A stretch of DNA of 64,000 nt from Closterium sp. NIES-65 (lineage: Eukaryota; Streptophyta; Zygnematophyceae; Desmidiales; Closteriaceae): contig CANXME010002000.1 in NCBI GenBank assembly GCA_948144175.1, forward strand, positions 372,001 to 436,000, written 5' to 3'. This document shows, piece after piece, positions 32,501 to 42,205 of this stretch (its first letter is position 1; every line of letters begins with the position of its first letter). A program made the translations under genes and the position numbers. Under the pieces are notes generated by a model, which worked only from the letters and a program-made list of their open reading frames with translations, was not told where the DNA came from and made no database searches.

Positions 32501-35109
32501 GTAAGTGGTACGCTCGGCGCTGCAGCCTCCGGAGTGGAGCTCCTGGTGTTAAGGTACCGCCCGCTGGAGACACTACCGCTGTTGGAGGTCCTGGATCTCC
32601 TGACGGTGTTGCTGGTGCTGCTGGAGGTGCTGACGGTTCTACTGGAGCCGCTGGAGGTACTGGAGGTGCTGGAGGTGCTGCTCGAGGTTCTGGAGGGTCT
32701 TCTAGAGGTGCTGGAGGTTCTGGTGCTGTCTGTGCTAGAGGTGCTGGAGGTGCTGCTGGAGCTGCTGGAGGGTCTGCTGGAGCTGCTGGAGTTTTTGGTG
32801 CTATCTCTGCTGCTGCTGGGGGCACTTCACGGCCGCGGCCGTACTTCGTTCCGCTCCTTCAGCAGGTTCTTGGTCAGCCGCCTCCTCCTAGTCCTCCCCC
32901 CTCCGTAGCGTGTCCTCCGCCTGTCCAGTCGCAGTCACAGCTACCGCCTGCCTCGCCGCTTCCTGGTCCTCCTCCCTACACTGGTCCTACAGGCAGTCTT
33001 ACTGAGCGTCGTGTGCCTGAGTCTCGTCCTGTGTCGCCTGTGTCCCGTCCGACGTCACCTGTTCGTACTGCTTGTGCTAGTCGCCGTGTACCACGTGAGC
33101 GTCCACATCCTGTCCCTGGCACACACCGGATGTCACTGCGTCCCTCCACTGCTCCACAGCGTGTCCCTCTGCCATCTCCTCCCCCGTCCTCTCTTCCTGC
33201 CCTTCATGATCCGAAGTCTGACTCCGTTCATGCTGCCAGTCCTACTGTCACGCGTCTCCTAACCACTGCTGTCACTGACCCTTCCTTTGAGTCTGCTGCT
33301 GCGTCTGCCCTAGTTGCTGAGCTTGTCGACTTTGCTGCTCGTTGTCGTCTAGACTACACTGCCAGTCTTGTTGCTGAGTCTGAGTCTGTCTGTCCTCCGT
33401 CCATCGGGGGTGAGTGTGCTCTTAGCACGGACGTCCTTGAGGACAGGCAGGAGGAGTTCCAGTATTTTGCTGCTGCTTTGCCTCATCTCGTGTCCACGCT
33501 GATTGCCCCTGAGGGAGACCCGGATGCACCAGACATCCCGACTCCTCGATCGTACGCTGAGGCGATCGAGGGTCCCTACTCCTCATAGTGGCAGTCAGCC
33601 ATGGACGCAGAGATGGCTTCCTGGAAGTCCACAGGCACCTACGTCGACGAGGTTCCCCCACTTGGGGCAAACATCGTCAGTGGCATGTGGATTTTCAGGG
33701 TGAAGCGGCCGCCGGGTTCTCCGCCTGTCTTCAAGGCTCGTTATGTTGCTCGAGGCTTCAGTCAGCGAGAGGGAGTAGACTTCTTTCAGACCTTCTCCCC
33801 CACCCCGAAGATGACCACTCTTTGGGTACTACTGCACGTTGCTGCTCAGCGTGACTACGAGCTTCACTCTCTTGACTTCAGCACAGCTTTCTTGCAGGGC
33901 AGTCTGCACGAGGAGATCTAGCTGCGCCGCCCTCGTCGCTTCACTGGGTCGTTTCCTCCTGGTACCCAGTGGAGCCTCCGGCAGCCGGTCTACGGTCTCC
34001 GCCAGGCACCACGTGAGTGGCACGACACACTAAGGACTACTCTTGCGGCACTTGGGTTCGCTCCTTCTACTACTGACCCGTCACTGTTTCTACGCACCGA
34101 CACTTTGCTACCACCGTTCTTCATCCTCGTGTACGTCGACGACTTGGTCTTTGCCACTGCTGACACTGAGGCTCTCACCCACGTGAAGTCGGAGCTACAG
34201 AAGAGACACACGTGCACAGACCTGGGTGAACTGCACAGCTACCTTGGCTTGCAGATCACCCGGGACAGAGCACGCCGCACCATTACCCTGACTCAGTCAC
34301 ACATGGTGCAGCAGGTTCTTCAGCGCTTCGGCTTCACCTGGTCCTCAGCACAAGCCACTCCTCTAGCTGTAGGTCACTCGCTCTCAGCTCTGCCCTCGGA
34401 TGAGTCCGTAGAGTCGAGTGGTCCTTACCCAGAGCTAGTTGGTTGCCTCATGTACCTGATCACTTGCACTCGTCCTAACCTAGCATACCCTCTTGGCCTT
34501 CTGGCCTGCTACGTAGCTCCTGGCAGGCACCGAAAGGTGCATTGGGATGCTGCAAAGATGGTGTTGCGCTACTTGTGCAGTACATCAGGCATGGGGCTCG
34601 TGCTTGGAGGAGGGAGCTCAGTTGTTCTCACTGGGCACTCAGACGCTTCTTGGGTTGACGACCAGGCCACTCAGCGGTCGTCACAGGGTTACACCTTCAG
34701 CCTTGGTTCTGGTTCAGTTTCGTGGCGCTCTACACGTTCGTCTTTAGTTCTCAGCTTCAGTTGTGAGGCTGAGATCTACGCCACAGCCATGGCTGCAGAG
34801 GAGTTACGCTGGCTCACCTACCTGCTGACCGACCTTGGAGAGAGGCCTAGTTCTCCTCTAGTGCTGTACGTCGACAACAAGGCTGCCATTGCCTTGTGTG
34901 AGGAGCACGGACTGGAGCACAGAACGAAGCATATCGCTCTCCGTTACTTTCTTGCTCGAGAGTTGCAGTAGCGTGGTCAGGTTCGTCTGCGTTACGTGGC
35001 CTCTCAGGCCAACACCGCTGATATATTCACCAAGGCACTTCAGCCTGTTGATCATCAGCACTTCTGTACTTTGCTGGGGCTGGTGCCCACCTTTCCTCAC
35101 TTGTTGTAG
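29582..35109 (+). pseudogene. S4 gag-pol right of the chromovirus (broken)
   Basis: Continues the S4 gag (DLRYRAS). A run of 21 C (29631-29651) before MYLTLYHLVTRLPDSL shifts the frame. From 29653 one frame runs to 35109: poly-Gly tract, LGEWY motif (30225), Zn motif C-X13-C-X3-H-X4-C (30269-30335), protease LDSGAS (30667), integrase core (Asp at DVRGPA, HSDRGGEF, QQNGVAEHR), Gly/Ala linker with two REWY/RKWY motifs (32385, 32500), RPYFVPLLQQVL (32842), RT with YVDD (34132) and RNase H to HLL and TAG. Five internal stops, all TAG: 32263, 32467, 33586, 33919, 34969. Three stand at Gln or Trp codons of relatives in conserved blocks. Confidence 0.88.
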
Positions 35110-35337
35110 GCCTTGCCTGTACTGTGATCTCGATATATACTCCTGCCTGTTTGCTCTGCTAGGCTAAGATCACCCTTGTTGTTTGTACTACATATATACT
35201 TCTGCATGTGAACTGGCCATACGGCCCTTTGCTTGTGCTCTGAATGTGGGTTGACTTCGTGTTCCACCCTAAGCTTGCTTGCCTTTCGTGACTGGTCTTG
35301 TGACCCCTTGCTCTCCCCCACTTTGCCTATGGGGGTG
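35110..35337 (+). other. S4 3' untranslated tail and polypurine tract
   Basis: Family tail (GACTGGTCTTGTGACC at about 35290) ending TATGGGGGTG before the LTR. Confidence 0.7.
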
Positions 35338-35466
35338 TGTCAAACACTACATGTGTTGTTGTTGTGTAGGCTATAGTGGGTTAGCCTTTAGGGGGTACAG
35401 AAGACTAGGGTTCACTACTTGTACTCCATCTTTTCATAGTTCACACACTTCTTCTCATTTCTGACA
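35338..35466 (+). repeat. S4 3' LTR (129 bp)
   Basis: Pairs with 7882-8010. Flanked on the right by ACAAG (35467-35471), the second copy of the S4 target duplication. Confidence 0.85.
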
Positions 35467-35471
35467 ACAAG

Positions 35472-35553
35472 TACTAATTCTAACTTCGTGTTGTACCCAA
35501 TATGGGCTACTCCACTATAGCCTACACAGAACTAACACATATATAGTTTGACA
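35472..35553 (-). repeat. Copia-S remnant S3, right part (5' half of its LTR)
   Basis: On the minus strand it starts TGTCAAACTA at 35553 and carries GTAGGCTATAGTGGAGTAGC. It stops at the point where 7881 continues. Together the parts make an LTR of about 133 bp. Confidence 0.8.
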
Positions 35554-36178
35554 CCAACGTTGCTTCCCAATGAAGTGGCATTAAAGCCAGCAGGCAAAAT
35601 AGTGACCCCCCCTTCTAGTTGGGTCCAACTTGAATCAGATGGTAAGCACAAGTTAGAAATTTATCGAGCGGGCACAGCAACCGAGCAGGGCTGGTGTACC
35701 CAAACGATTGTGCAGGAAATACAACCAATCAAGAGCATCGCTGCAATGTGTAGAGACACAAATGGGCCCAAAAGATTTCGCACAGTAGGGCGATGGTGTT
35801 CCGCCGCTCCCAATCAATAAACTGACCACTCATTCAACGCTTCCTAGAGCAACACAACACATACTGGACACGCCCTACCAAAATACTAGGCAAACTCGTC
35901 ACGCCAAGCACACGACTCACTCTCATATCACCAACACCCAGCCGCATCCCTTCCGAGCACGCAGGCGTCCACAGCTAATAACGTAAATTAGTCCAGCAAA
36001 AGTAGTCGTCCCCTGCATTCGAACGAGTTTGGGGTCTGACGCGGAGGGCCTGCCGCGGGATCGCCTATACCTCCGCTATTCCCAAACTCGCGAGCTATTG
36101 TACGCATTGCATGAATACTATAGGGTGACAGCGACACATACGCATAGGGTTATGGTCGACCAAATAGGTGAGCGACAT
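35554..36178. other. Unassigned segment, possible edge of a DNA transposon
   Basis: An open frame runs on the plus strand from 35548 to 35820 (90 codons, starting inside the S3 LTR; contains EVALKPAGKIVTPPSSWVQ). I recognise no family. The rest has no feature I can support. Confidence 0.35.
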
Positions 36179-36540
36179 GCTGCCCGTCTTTGTCTGACGG
36201 GCATCATTCGCGCGCATGGCGGAATGCGCCTGTCTGACAGGCAGCAAATGACGAAATGCCCAGCGGGCGCGCAAAATGCAGTCTCTGTCTGACGGTTAGC
36301 ATTTCGCGTACATGGTGGAATGCGCCTGTCTGACGGGCAGCCTCTGCGAAATGCGCAGCGGGCGCGCGGAATGCTGCCCGTCAGACAGTGACGTGCTTCA
36401 TGCGCGCACAGGGCGGAGTGCGGCTGTCTGACGGGCAGCATTCCGCGCGAAATGCTCAGCGGGCGCGCGAAGTGCTGCCCGTCAGACTCCCGGGTGGCAT
36501 TCGAGGGGAATGCACTACCGCGTCAGTCTGACGGGTAGCA
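36179..36540. repeat. Cluster of 15-bp motifs in direct and inverted orientation
   Basis: The motif GTCTGACGGGCAGCA or a near match occurs forward at 36192, 36232, 36287, 36328, 36426 and 36526, and inverted at 36372-36386 and 36473-36487. The pair 36426-36440 and 36473-36487 is a perfect 15-bp inverted repeat enclosing about 32 bp. Words such as CAGCGGGCGCGCG recur between motifs. Such arrays are typical of subterminal transposase-binding regions, but the role is inferred. Confidence 0.7.
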
Positions 36541-36699
36541 GTCGTGCGAAATGGCTAATGGGCGTCAGTATTATGGGCTGCAGGCGCCTGAAATGCCGAT
36601 AAGGGAATGTTCGACTTGCAGCAGGCACGTGAATAGCTGCGCCTCGCTCAGCTGTGCGGTATCCCCAACATTGACGTCACCATCCCCGAATCCCACAAC

Positions 36700-37655
36700 C
36701 GCATGTTCCCCTTTCACCATTCCCTGTTCCCCCATACCCCGTTCCCCCATTCCCTGCCCCCTCATTCCCTGTTCCCCCATTCCCTGTCCCCCATTACCCG
36801 CACCCCCATTCCCTGTCCCTTCATTCCCTGCTCCCTTTCATCCTTTCTCCCCCATTCCTGCTCCCCCATTCGCAGCCCCCCCATTCCCTGTCCCCCGATC
36901 CCTCGTCCGCCCATTCCCTGTTCCCCCATTCCCCGCTCCCCCATTCCCTGTCCCACAATTGCCAGCCCCCCCATCCCTTGTTCCCCCATTCCCTGCTCCC
37001 CCATTCCCTCCACCCCCATTACCACCTCCCCCATTCCGTGTTCCCCGGTTCCCTGTCCCCCATTCCCCGCCCCCCCATACTCTGTACCCCCATTCCTTGT
37101 TCCCCTATTCCCTGCTCCCCCATTCCCTGTTCCCCGGATTCTCCATCCCCCCATTCCCTGTCCCCTCATTCCTTGCTCCCCCATTCCCTGTTCCCCCATT
37201 CCCCATTCCCCGTTTCCCTGCTCCCCCAGCTCCCTGTTCCCCCATTCCCCCCTCCCCCATTCTCTGTCCCCCCATTCCCTGCTCCCCCATTCGCAGTTCC
37301 CCCATTCCCCGCCCCCCCATTCCTTGCTCCCCCATTCCCTGATCCCCCATTCCCTGCTCCCCCATTCCCTGGTCCCCACTTTCCCTGCATGTTCCCCCAT
37401 TCCCTGCTCCCCCATTCGCAGTTCCCCCATTCCCCGTCCCCCCATTCCTTGCTCCCCCATTCCCTGATCCCCCATTCCCCGTCCCCCCATTCCTTGCTCC
37501 CCCATTCCCTGATCCCCCATTCCCTGCTCCCCCATTCCCTGGTCCCCACTTTCCCTGCATGTTCCCCCATTCCCTGCTCCCTCATTCCGCCCTCCCCCAT
37601 TCCCTAATTCCCCATCCCCTGATCCCCCATTCCCTGATCCCTCACTCCCAGTACG
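36700..37655. repeat. 15-bp satellite, block 1
   Basis: About 950 bp of imperfect tandem units CCCCCATTCCCTGCT. Because the unit is a multiple of three, long open frames occur on both strands; these are not genes. Confidence 0.9.
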
Positions 37656-38024
37656 CAATAGAATGTCACCTTCTATCCAGCGTTCATGCATGCAGATGCT
37701 GCCCAGTTCATTCGTCTGAAATCACTCTCACCTCCCACACCAACCCAAGTTGCCTGTAGGAACCCCACTAAGATCGCTCTCACCTCCTCAACTAACAGCG
37801 GTGGGGCTATAAGCTATGTTCGTGACAAGATCTTCTTGCCAGGTTAGGCCCGCAACTCAACCGCCTCTCATTGTGGTTTAGTCGATCCCACTGACTGCAG
37901 CCCTCTTGTTTGTAACACTGCCTCGTCCTTGCACTCAATGTTCAATCCAAGTTCCTTCCATGTTTCAATTAAACGAGCCTGCGTCACTCTCCCACTGCAT
38001 CCTTTGTGATTCACTCACTACAGC
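37656..38024. other. Spacer between satellite blocks
   Basis: About 370 bp of ordinary-looking sequence with no recognised gene or repeat. Confidence 0.5.
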
Positions 38025-38510
38025 CATGTTCCCCCGGGTCCTGCTCCCCCATCCCCCGTTCCTCCATCCCCCGCTCCCCCATTCCGTGCTCCCCCATTCC
38101 CTGTACCCCCTTTCCCTGCTCCCCCATCCCCTGTTCCTCGGATACGGGGGTTCCCCCCATTCCCAGTCCCCCGATTCCCTGTCCCCAGATTTCCTGCTCC
38201 CCCATTCCCTTCTCCCCCATTCCCTGCTCCCTCATTCCCTGCTCCCCCATTCCCTGTTCCCCCATTCCCTGCTCCCTCATTTCTTGCTCCCCCATTCTCT
38301 GTCCCCCAATTCACCCTTCCCCCATTCCCTAAACCCCCATTCCCCCATTCCCTGTCCCCCCATTCCATGTTCCCCCATTCCCTGTCCCCCCATTCCATGT
38401 TCCCCCATTCCCTGTCCCCCCATTCCATGGTTATCCCATGCCCTGTCCCCCAGTCCATGTTCCTCCATGCCCTGTCCCCCCATTCCATGTTCCCCCATGC
38501 CCTGTCCCAT
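38025..38510. repeat. 15-bp satellite, block 2
   Basis: The same unit as block 1 (CCCCCATTCCCTGTT variants), with a region near 38340-38470 of about 30-bp higher-order units containing CCATTCCATGTT. Confidence 0.88.
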
Positions 38511-38770
38511 ACACTGCGACAGTAATATTTCACCATGTGCTGCCTTCCCATTACAGTCAACCCCCCATTCCTTTATGCTCTCAGCACAACCCCACTTTAC
38601 CTCCCCCCCTCCTATTGCCCATCATTTATTACACTACACAACAATGATTCCTACGTAGGGTTGGCCCAAGATGTCTGATACAGAGGTTGAGGTCGGTACT
38701 TCGAACACGTCGGCGGGGTTGGCCCTGAATGGTATGCTAAACAAAAAGGAAGCTTTCACTTAGCGGCCAT
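38511..38770. other. Spacer upstream of the transposase-like gene
   Basis: No gene recognised. If the gene to the right is transcribed from here, its promoter lies in this stretch or in the satellite. Confidence 0.35.
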
Positions 38771-39891
38771 TTGACTGCACCATGGGCCATCCTACGATGC
38801 GGGTTAGCAAGTCTTATGGGTGGTGGCTCGGTTCCTCGGGACAGTGACATGGTACTTTTGTTAATAGAAGCCGCTCCAACTTTGGTGGAGCATCTACTGG
38901 AAGCTACAAAAGGGGCAGGTATGAATCACAAAAAGCTTCTATGGTGCGTCACATGTATTGGGGGCAGAACATGTGTTGAATTTATGTATGCTTGTGGTCG
39001 CAGGGGTGCGGGGAGACGACATCAGGGCAGCGTTTACGGCAGGAGTGGACGCACATGCTGCAAACGCGCGAGTGAAAAAGAGAGGGAGTAAACTGCCCTC
39101 CGTGAGGGAGCTATATGCACTCCACGCGACATCGATCCGTGGACTTGTTTATAGTTTTGTGCAGACGACAAAGGAGCCGACTGTGGAGAGCACTGGGCCA
39201 GGGTTCCAGTGGGGTGGGGCTAGACGTGGTGCAGCATATCAGGCGCTCATTGGGTCCGGTAAGTTGTAAATGTGTTTTGTATCCTTGGGTTTCAATTGTT
39301 GTGGCTCTTACAACATTGACCTTGTGTGTACTTCATATACCGCATAATCACTCCTTATTCTGGGGTTGTGTGTTGTCATGTTTGGGTCCCACTCACCACT
39401 CACCATTCACACAGTGCCTGGTACTTTTCAGACAAGGACGAGATCCAGGTCCGTCAGTCATCTGCCGCGCATCACAACACGCTCAGAGATACTATGAGAA
39501 CCCGACCCTGTCCCTTTGGCTGAAGGGTCGCCCCACGAGTCCATGGATGCGGTTGTAAATGCAGCGAATGGTAGCATAGAGAGGAATGGATCGGACGAGG
39601 CAGCCGATCGACTTCAAGAGCAGAGCTCTGCAGGGGTTGCGATGGATGGAGTTGGCGGGTGCAATACCGATTGTGTGGAAACCCCTCCTGACATGTCTGG
39701 CTTGGGCGTCCTAGGGGTGCAACGCATGCTGAGTGGCGATGATGCCGGCCAACAGGGGATAGAAGCTTCGTCATGTGAAGCACCCCAAAGCCCTTCTACA
39801 CTCTGAGTTTTATGCTTGCAACCCTTGTAGATTCATGTGTGCCCCTGTTGTCCATATACTGTTTATTTGAGACAACGTGTCTTAACACCAT
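38771..39891 (+). pseudogene. Probable 5' exons of a transposase-like gene
   Basis: Two overlapping frames (38771-39091 and 38958-39269) and a third (39516-39806) carry non-repetitive protein sequence. The second contains ARVKKRGSKLPSVRELYAL and ends at a consensus donor GTAAGT (39260). Possible acceptors are TTTTCAG (39431) and CACCAG near 39927. A GTGCGT...TCGCAG pair (38944-39003) could be another intron, though the phases do not join cleanly. No domain is recognised here. It is assigned to the downstream gene by position and strand only. Confidence 0.4.
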
Positions 39892-41844
39892 TTCGTGCGT
39901 GCCTTTGATCCACACATACCCACCAGGGAGGCCGCGCGACATCAAAATTTTGGATGTGGGGTCCCACAAGGCTGGCCATCTTCTCCAGGCCTTACTGAAA
40001 CACGTAAGGGAACCATGTGCCAGATGGACACCGTCTGGTTTGTGAAACTAATGCTGCATTTTTCAGTTCAGTGCACTGCTGGCATGGCATGTGGAGGGGC
40101 AATGCTTTTGCAATCATGGAAAAGTACATTGGGTGCGTTCGGGCTGCTATGGAGATGCCTAAGATGTATACGTACGGAGGTGTGGTGGAGCTGTGATTGT
40201 ACACCAGATGTTGGACAGGATTCCAAAAATGGTCCCAAGATGCCTTGGCTATCTAGAACGGTTATGGGAGCCTACGTGATTAGTGGTTGCAGATATCAGA
40301 CACTAGAGTCGGTATCGCGCAACATAGGGGTCCCAATACTAGCAGCAGGAATGATCTACACGTACATGAAGAGTCCTTATGGTCTATGGGCGACCATAGT
40401 ACAACAGAGTGCGTTGTCTATGGCGAACGTGCGATGGGAAGTTATGGCGAGAGGTGCTGCAAAGATATGGATTACAGCAGATGGGCGATGGTCGCAAGCA
40501 AGAGAAGGTGAATGGTGTACGGTTTCACTAATGGATAGAGAGACTCGAAAGGTGCTCCACTGTGTTACAGTCAACAAGTGGAAGGAAGGGTGCTCCTTAA
40601 CAGCGATGGAGAAGTTAGCGTTTGAGCACGGCTTGCGCGACCTGGCAGCTTTTGGGTTTAGGGTGGACGGAGTGATAACCGATGGTGGAACTAGTTTTAA
40701 AACGGTTTGTGCAGAAATGGGTTTGGAGCATCAACAAGACGTGTGGCATATGGCGAGGACCCTAGTGAAAGCATTATTCAGAGAGTTAGTGGATAGCCGT
40801 AAAGATGACGTGATGTTTGTTGAGGATGCCATGACCATAGAGGATTTATGGCATATCAAGAAGAAGAAGTTAGTCCGTTGGCTGGACCAAAATGGGACGA
40901 AAGGGAAGCTGAATGTTACGTCAACTAGAGACGCGCTCGTGAGAGCGGTATGTGGCGACCTTGATGGTATCGAGTACAAGACTTGTGATGTGGGGGAGGC
41001 GTCGTACAAGCACCCAGATTTGCGACGTGTGGTGGTGCGGATGGACGGGTCAGCCACGGGATCAGACCACACAGTTGCAGCTACGGCTGCATGAGCAGTG
41101 GATGCCCCTACATATGCCCCCACGGCAGCAGCAGATGCCCCCACAGCTGCCCCCACGGCAGCAGCGGATGCCCCCACAGCTGCCCCCACGGCAACTGTGG
41201 ATGCCCCCACGGCAACAGCGGATGAGACAGATACAGACGTTGACGGAGAATGGATTATTTTTCAGGATGTGGCCGAGGTGTTCGCCTGGGATCCGCACCC
41301 AGTGCACGGGATCCGCCCGTCGCCGTATGCATCGCTGTTACTGGCACAGGAGGTTCCAGGGCGATCGGACACAGTGGGAGCATCATTCGACTTCGGGGCA
41401 GACATGACGAGGCAAGGTAAGCTGCTCAATCCAATGTGTGAAAAACCTTAGTAGGAGTTTGTATTTCCGCCCCTGCTATTGTTCCGTAAGAAGGAAGAGC
41501 CATTTTAAAAATCACAACACCTCAACTTTTTTTCATGTGAGTTCGTTCAGCTGCACATCGCTGCCTTGAACATTTTAGGGGCTCTTCATGATGTATAACT
41601 TTTTGAATGTGAATCCGCTTTTCTGTCCAACTTGTTTGCCAATGCTCCACATGGATTGTGGACAGAGGAGGTTGCGGCCACGCAAGCAGAGATTCAAGAA
41701 GTCAGAGACCGTGGTTGGTGGGATAATACGGGCGAGAGTCGGGGTCCTAATGTTAACGATCCGATGGGAGGTGCTATTCAGACAGGCGTAATAGCCATGG
41801 AGGGGGAACGGTGATGGGTGTGCAAGGCCAAAAGAACGCGGCGC
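39892..41844 (+). pseudogene. DDE-type transposase-like gene, catalytic N-terminal part, cut by S7
   Basis: Main frame 39895-41415. Residues 185-300 look like the first half of an RNase H-fold transposase: ITADGRWSQAREGEWCTV with Asp at residue 196 (40480), GVITDGGTSF with Asp at 263, then QDVWHMARTLVKALF. The spacing and the DVWH(M/L)A block recall Kolobok-like eukaryotic DDE transposases; this is from memory and not certain. An in-frame TGA at 41092-41094 is followed in the same frame by an Ala/Pro/Thr repeat (DAPTAA units) and WIIFQDVAEVFAWD. A donor GTAAGC lies at 41416. A further frame (41632-41814, EEVAATQAEIQEVRDRGWWD) precedes the S7 insertion. The catalytic Glu part is beyond S7. Confidence 0.6.
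41840..41844. repeat. Left target-site duplication of S7 (GGCGC)
   Basis: Repeated at 49416-49420, directly outside the other LTR. Confidence 0.85.
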
Positions 41845-41971
41845 AGTGAAAGTAAGGAACATGAATGAAATGACTAAGGAAAGATTGGGTACAAATACAA
41901 CCCTAGAAACCTGTACCCCATATGTACTACCCCACTATAGCCTACAGCAACTATGTCATATCAATCTGACA
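41845..41971 (-). repeat. S7 3' LTR (127 bp)
   Basis: On the minus strand starts TGTCAGATTG at 41971, after polypurine CCTATGGGGGTG (41972-41983). Its last base differs from the 5' copy. Confidence 0.88.
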
Positions 41972-42115
41972 CACCCCCATAGGCAAAGTGGGGGAGAACA
42001 AGGGGTCACAAGACCAGTCAAGCAAAGCAAAGCAAAGCTCAGGGTGGATCACAAAGTCACCACACAGTCCGAGCACAAGGTCAAGGCCATAAGGCCAGTT
42101 CACATGCAAGACTAG

Positions 42116-42156
<41 letters not shown>

Positions 42157-42205
42157 ACTACACAAGCAAGAGCAGGTATATATATATGCAAGAGTACAAG
42201 CAAGG
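41972..42205 (-). other. S7 3' untranslated tail with polypurine tract and (TA)n
   Basis: Contains the polypurine tract next to the LTR and a (TA)n microsatellite at about 42119-42154. No coding sequence. Confidence 0.7.

Noticed and set aside
35548..35820. 90-codon frame as a gene
   Set aside because: It starts inside the S3 LTR and shows no recognisable domain, so it is left as unassigned sequence.
36551..38658. Frames of up to 309 codons over the 15-bp satellite
   Set aside because: Pure repeat translation (PHSL or GEQG units) in all frames of both strands.
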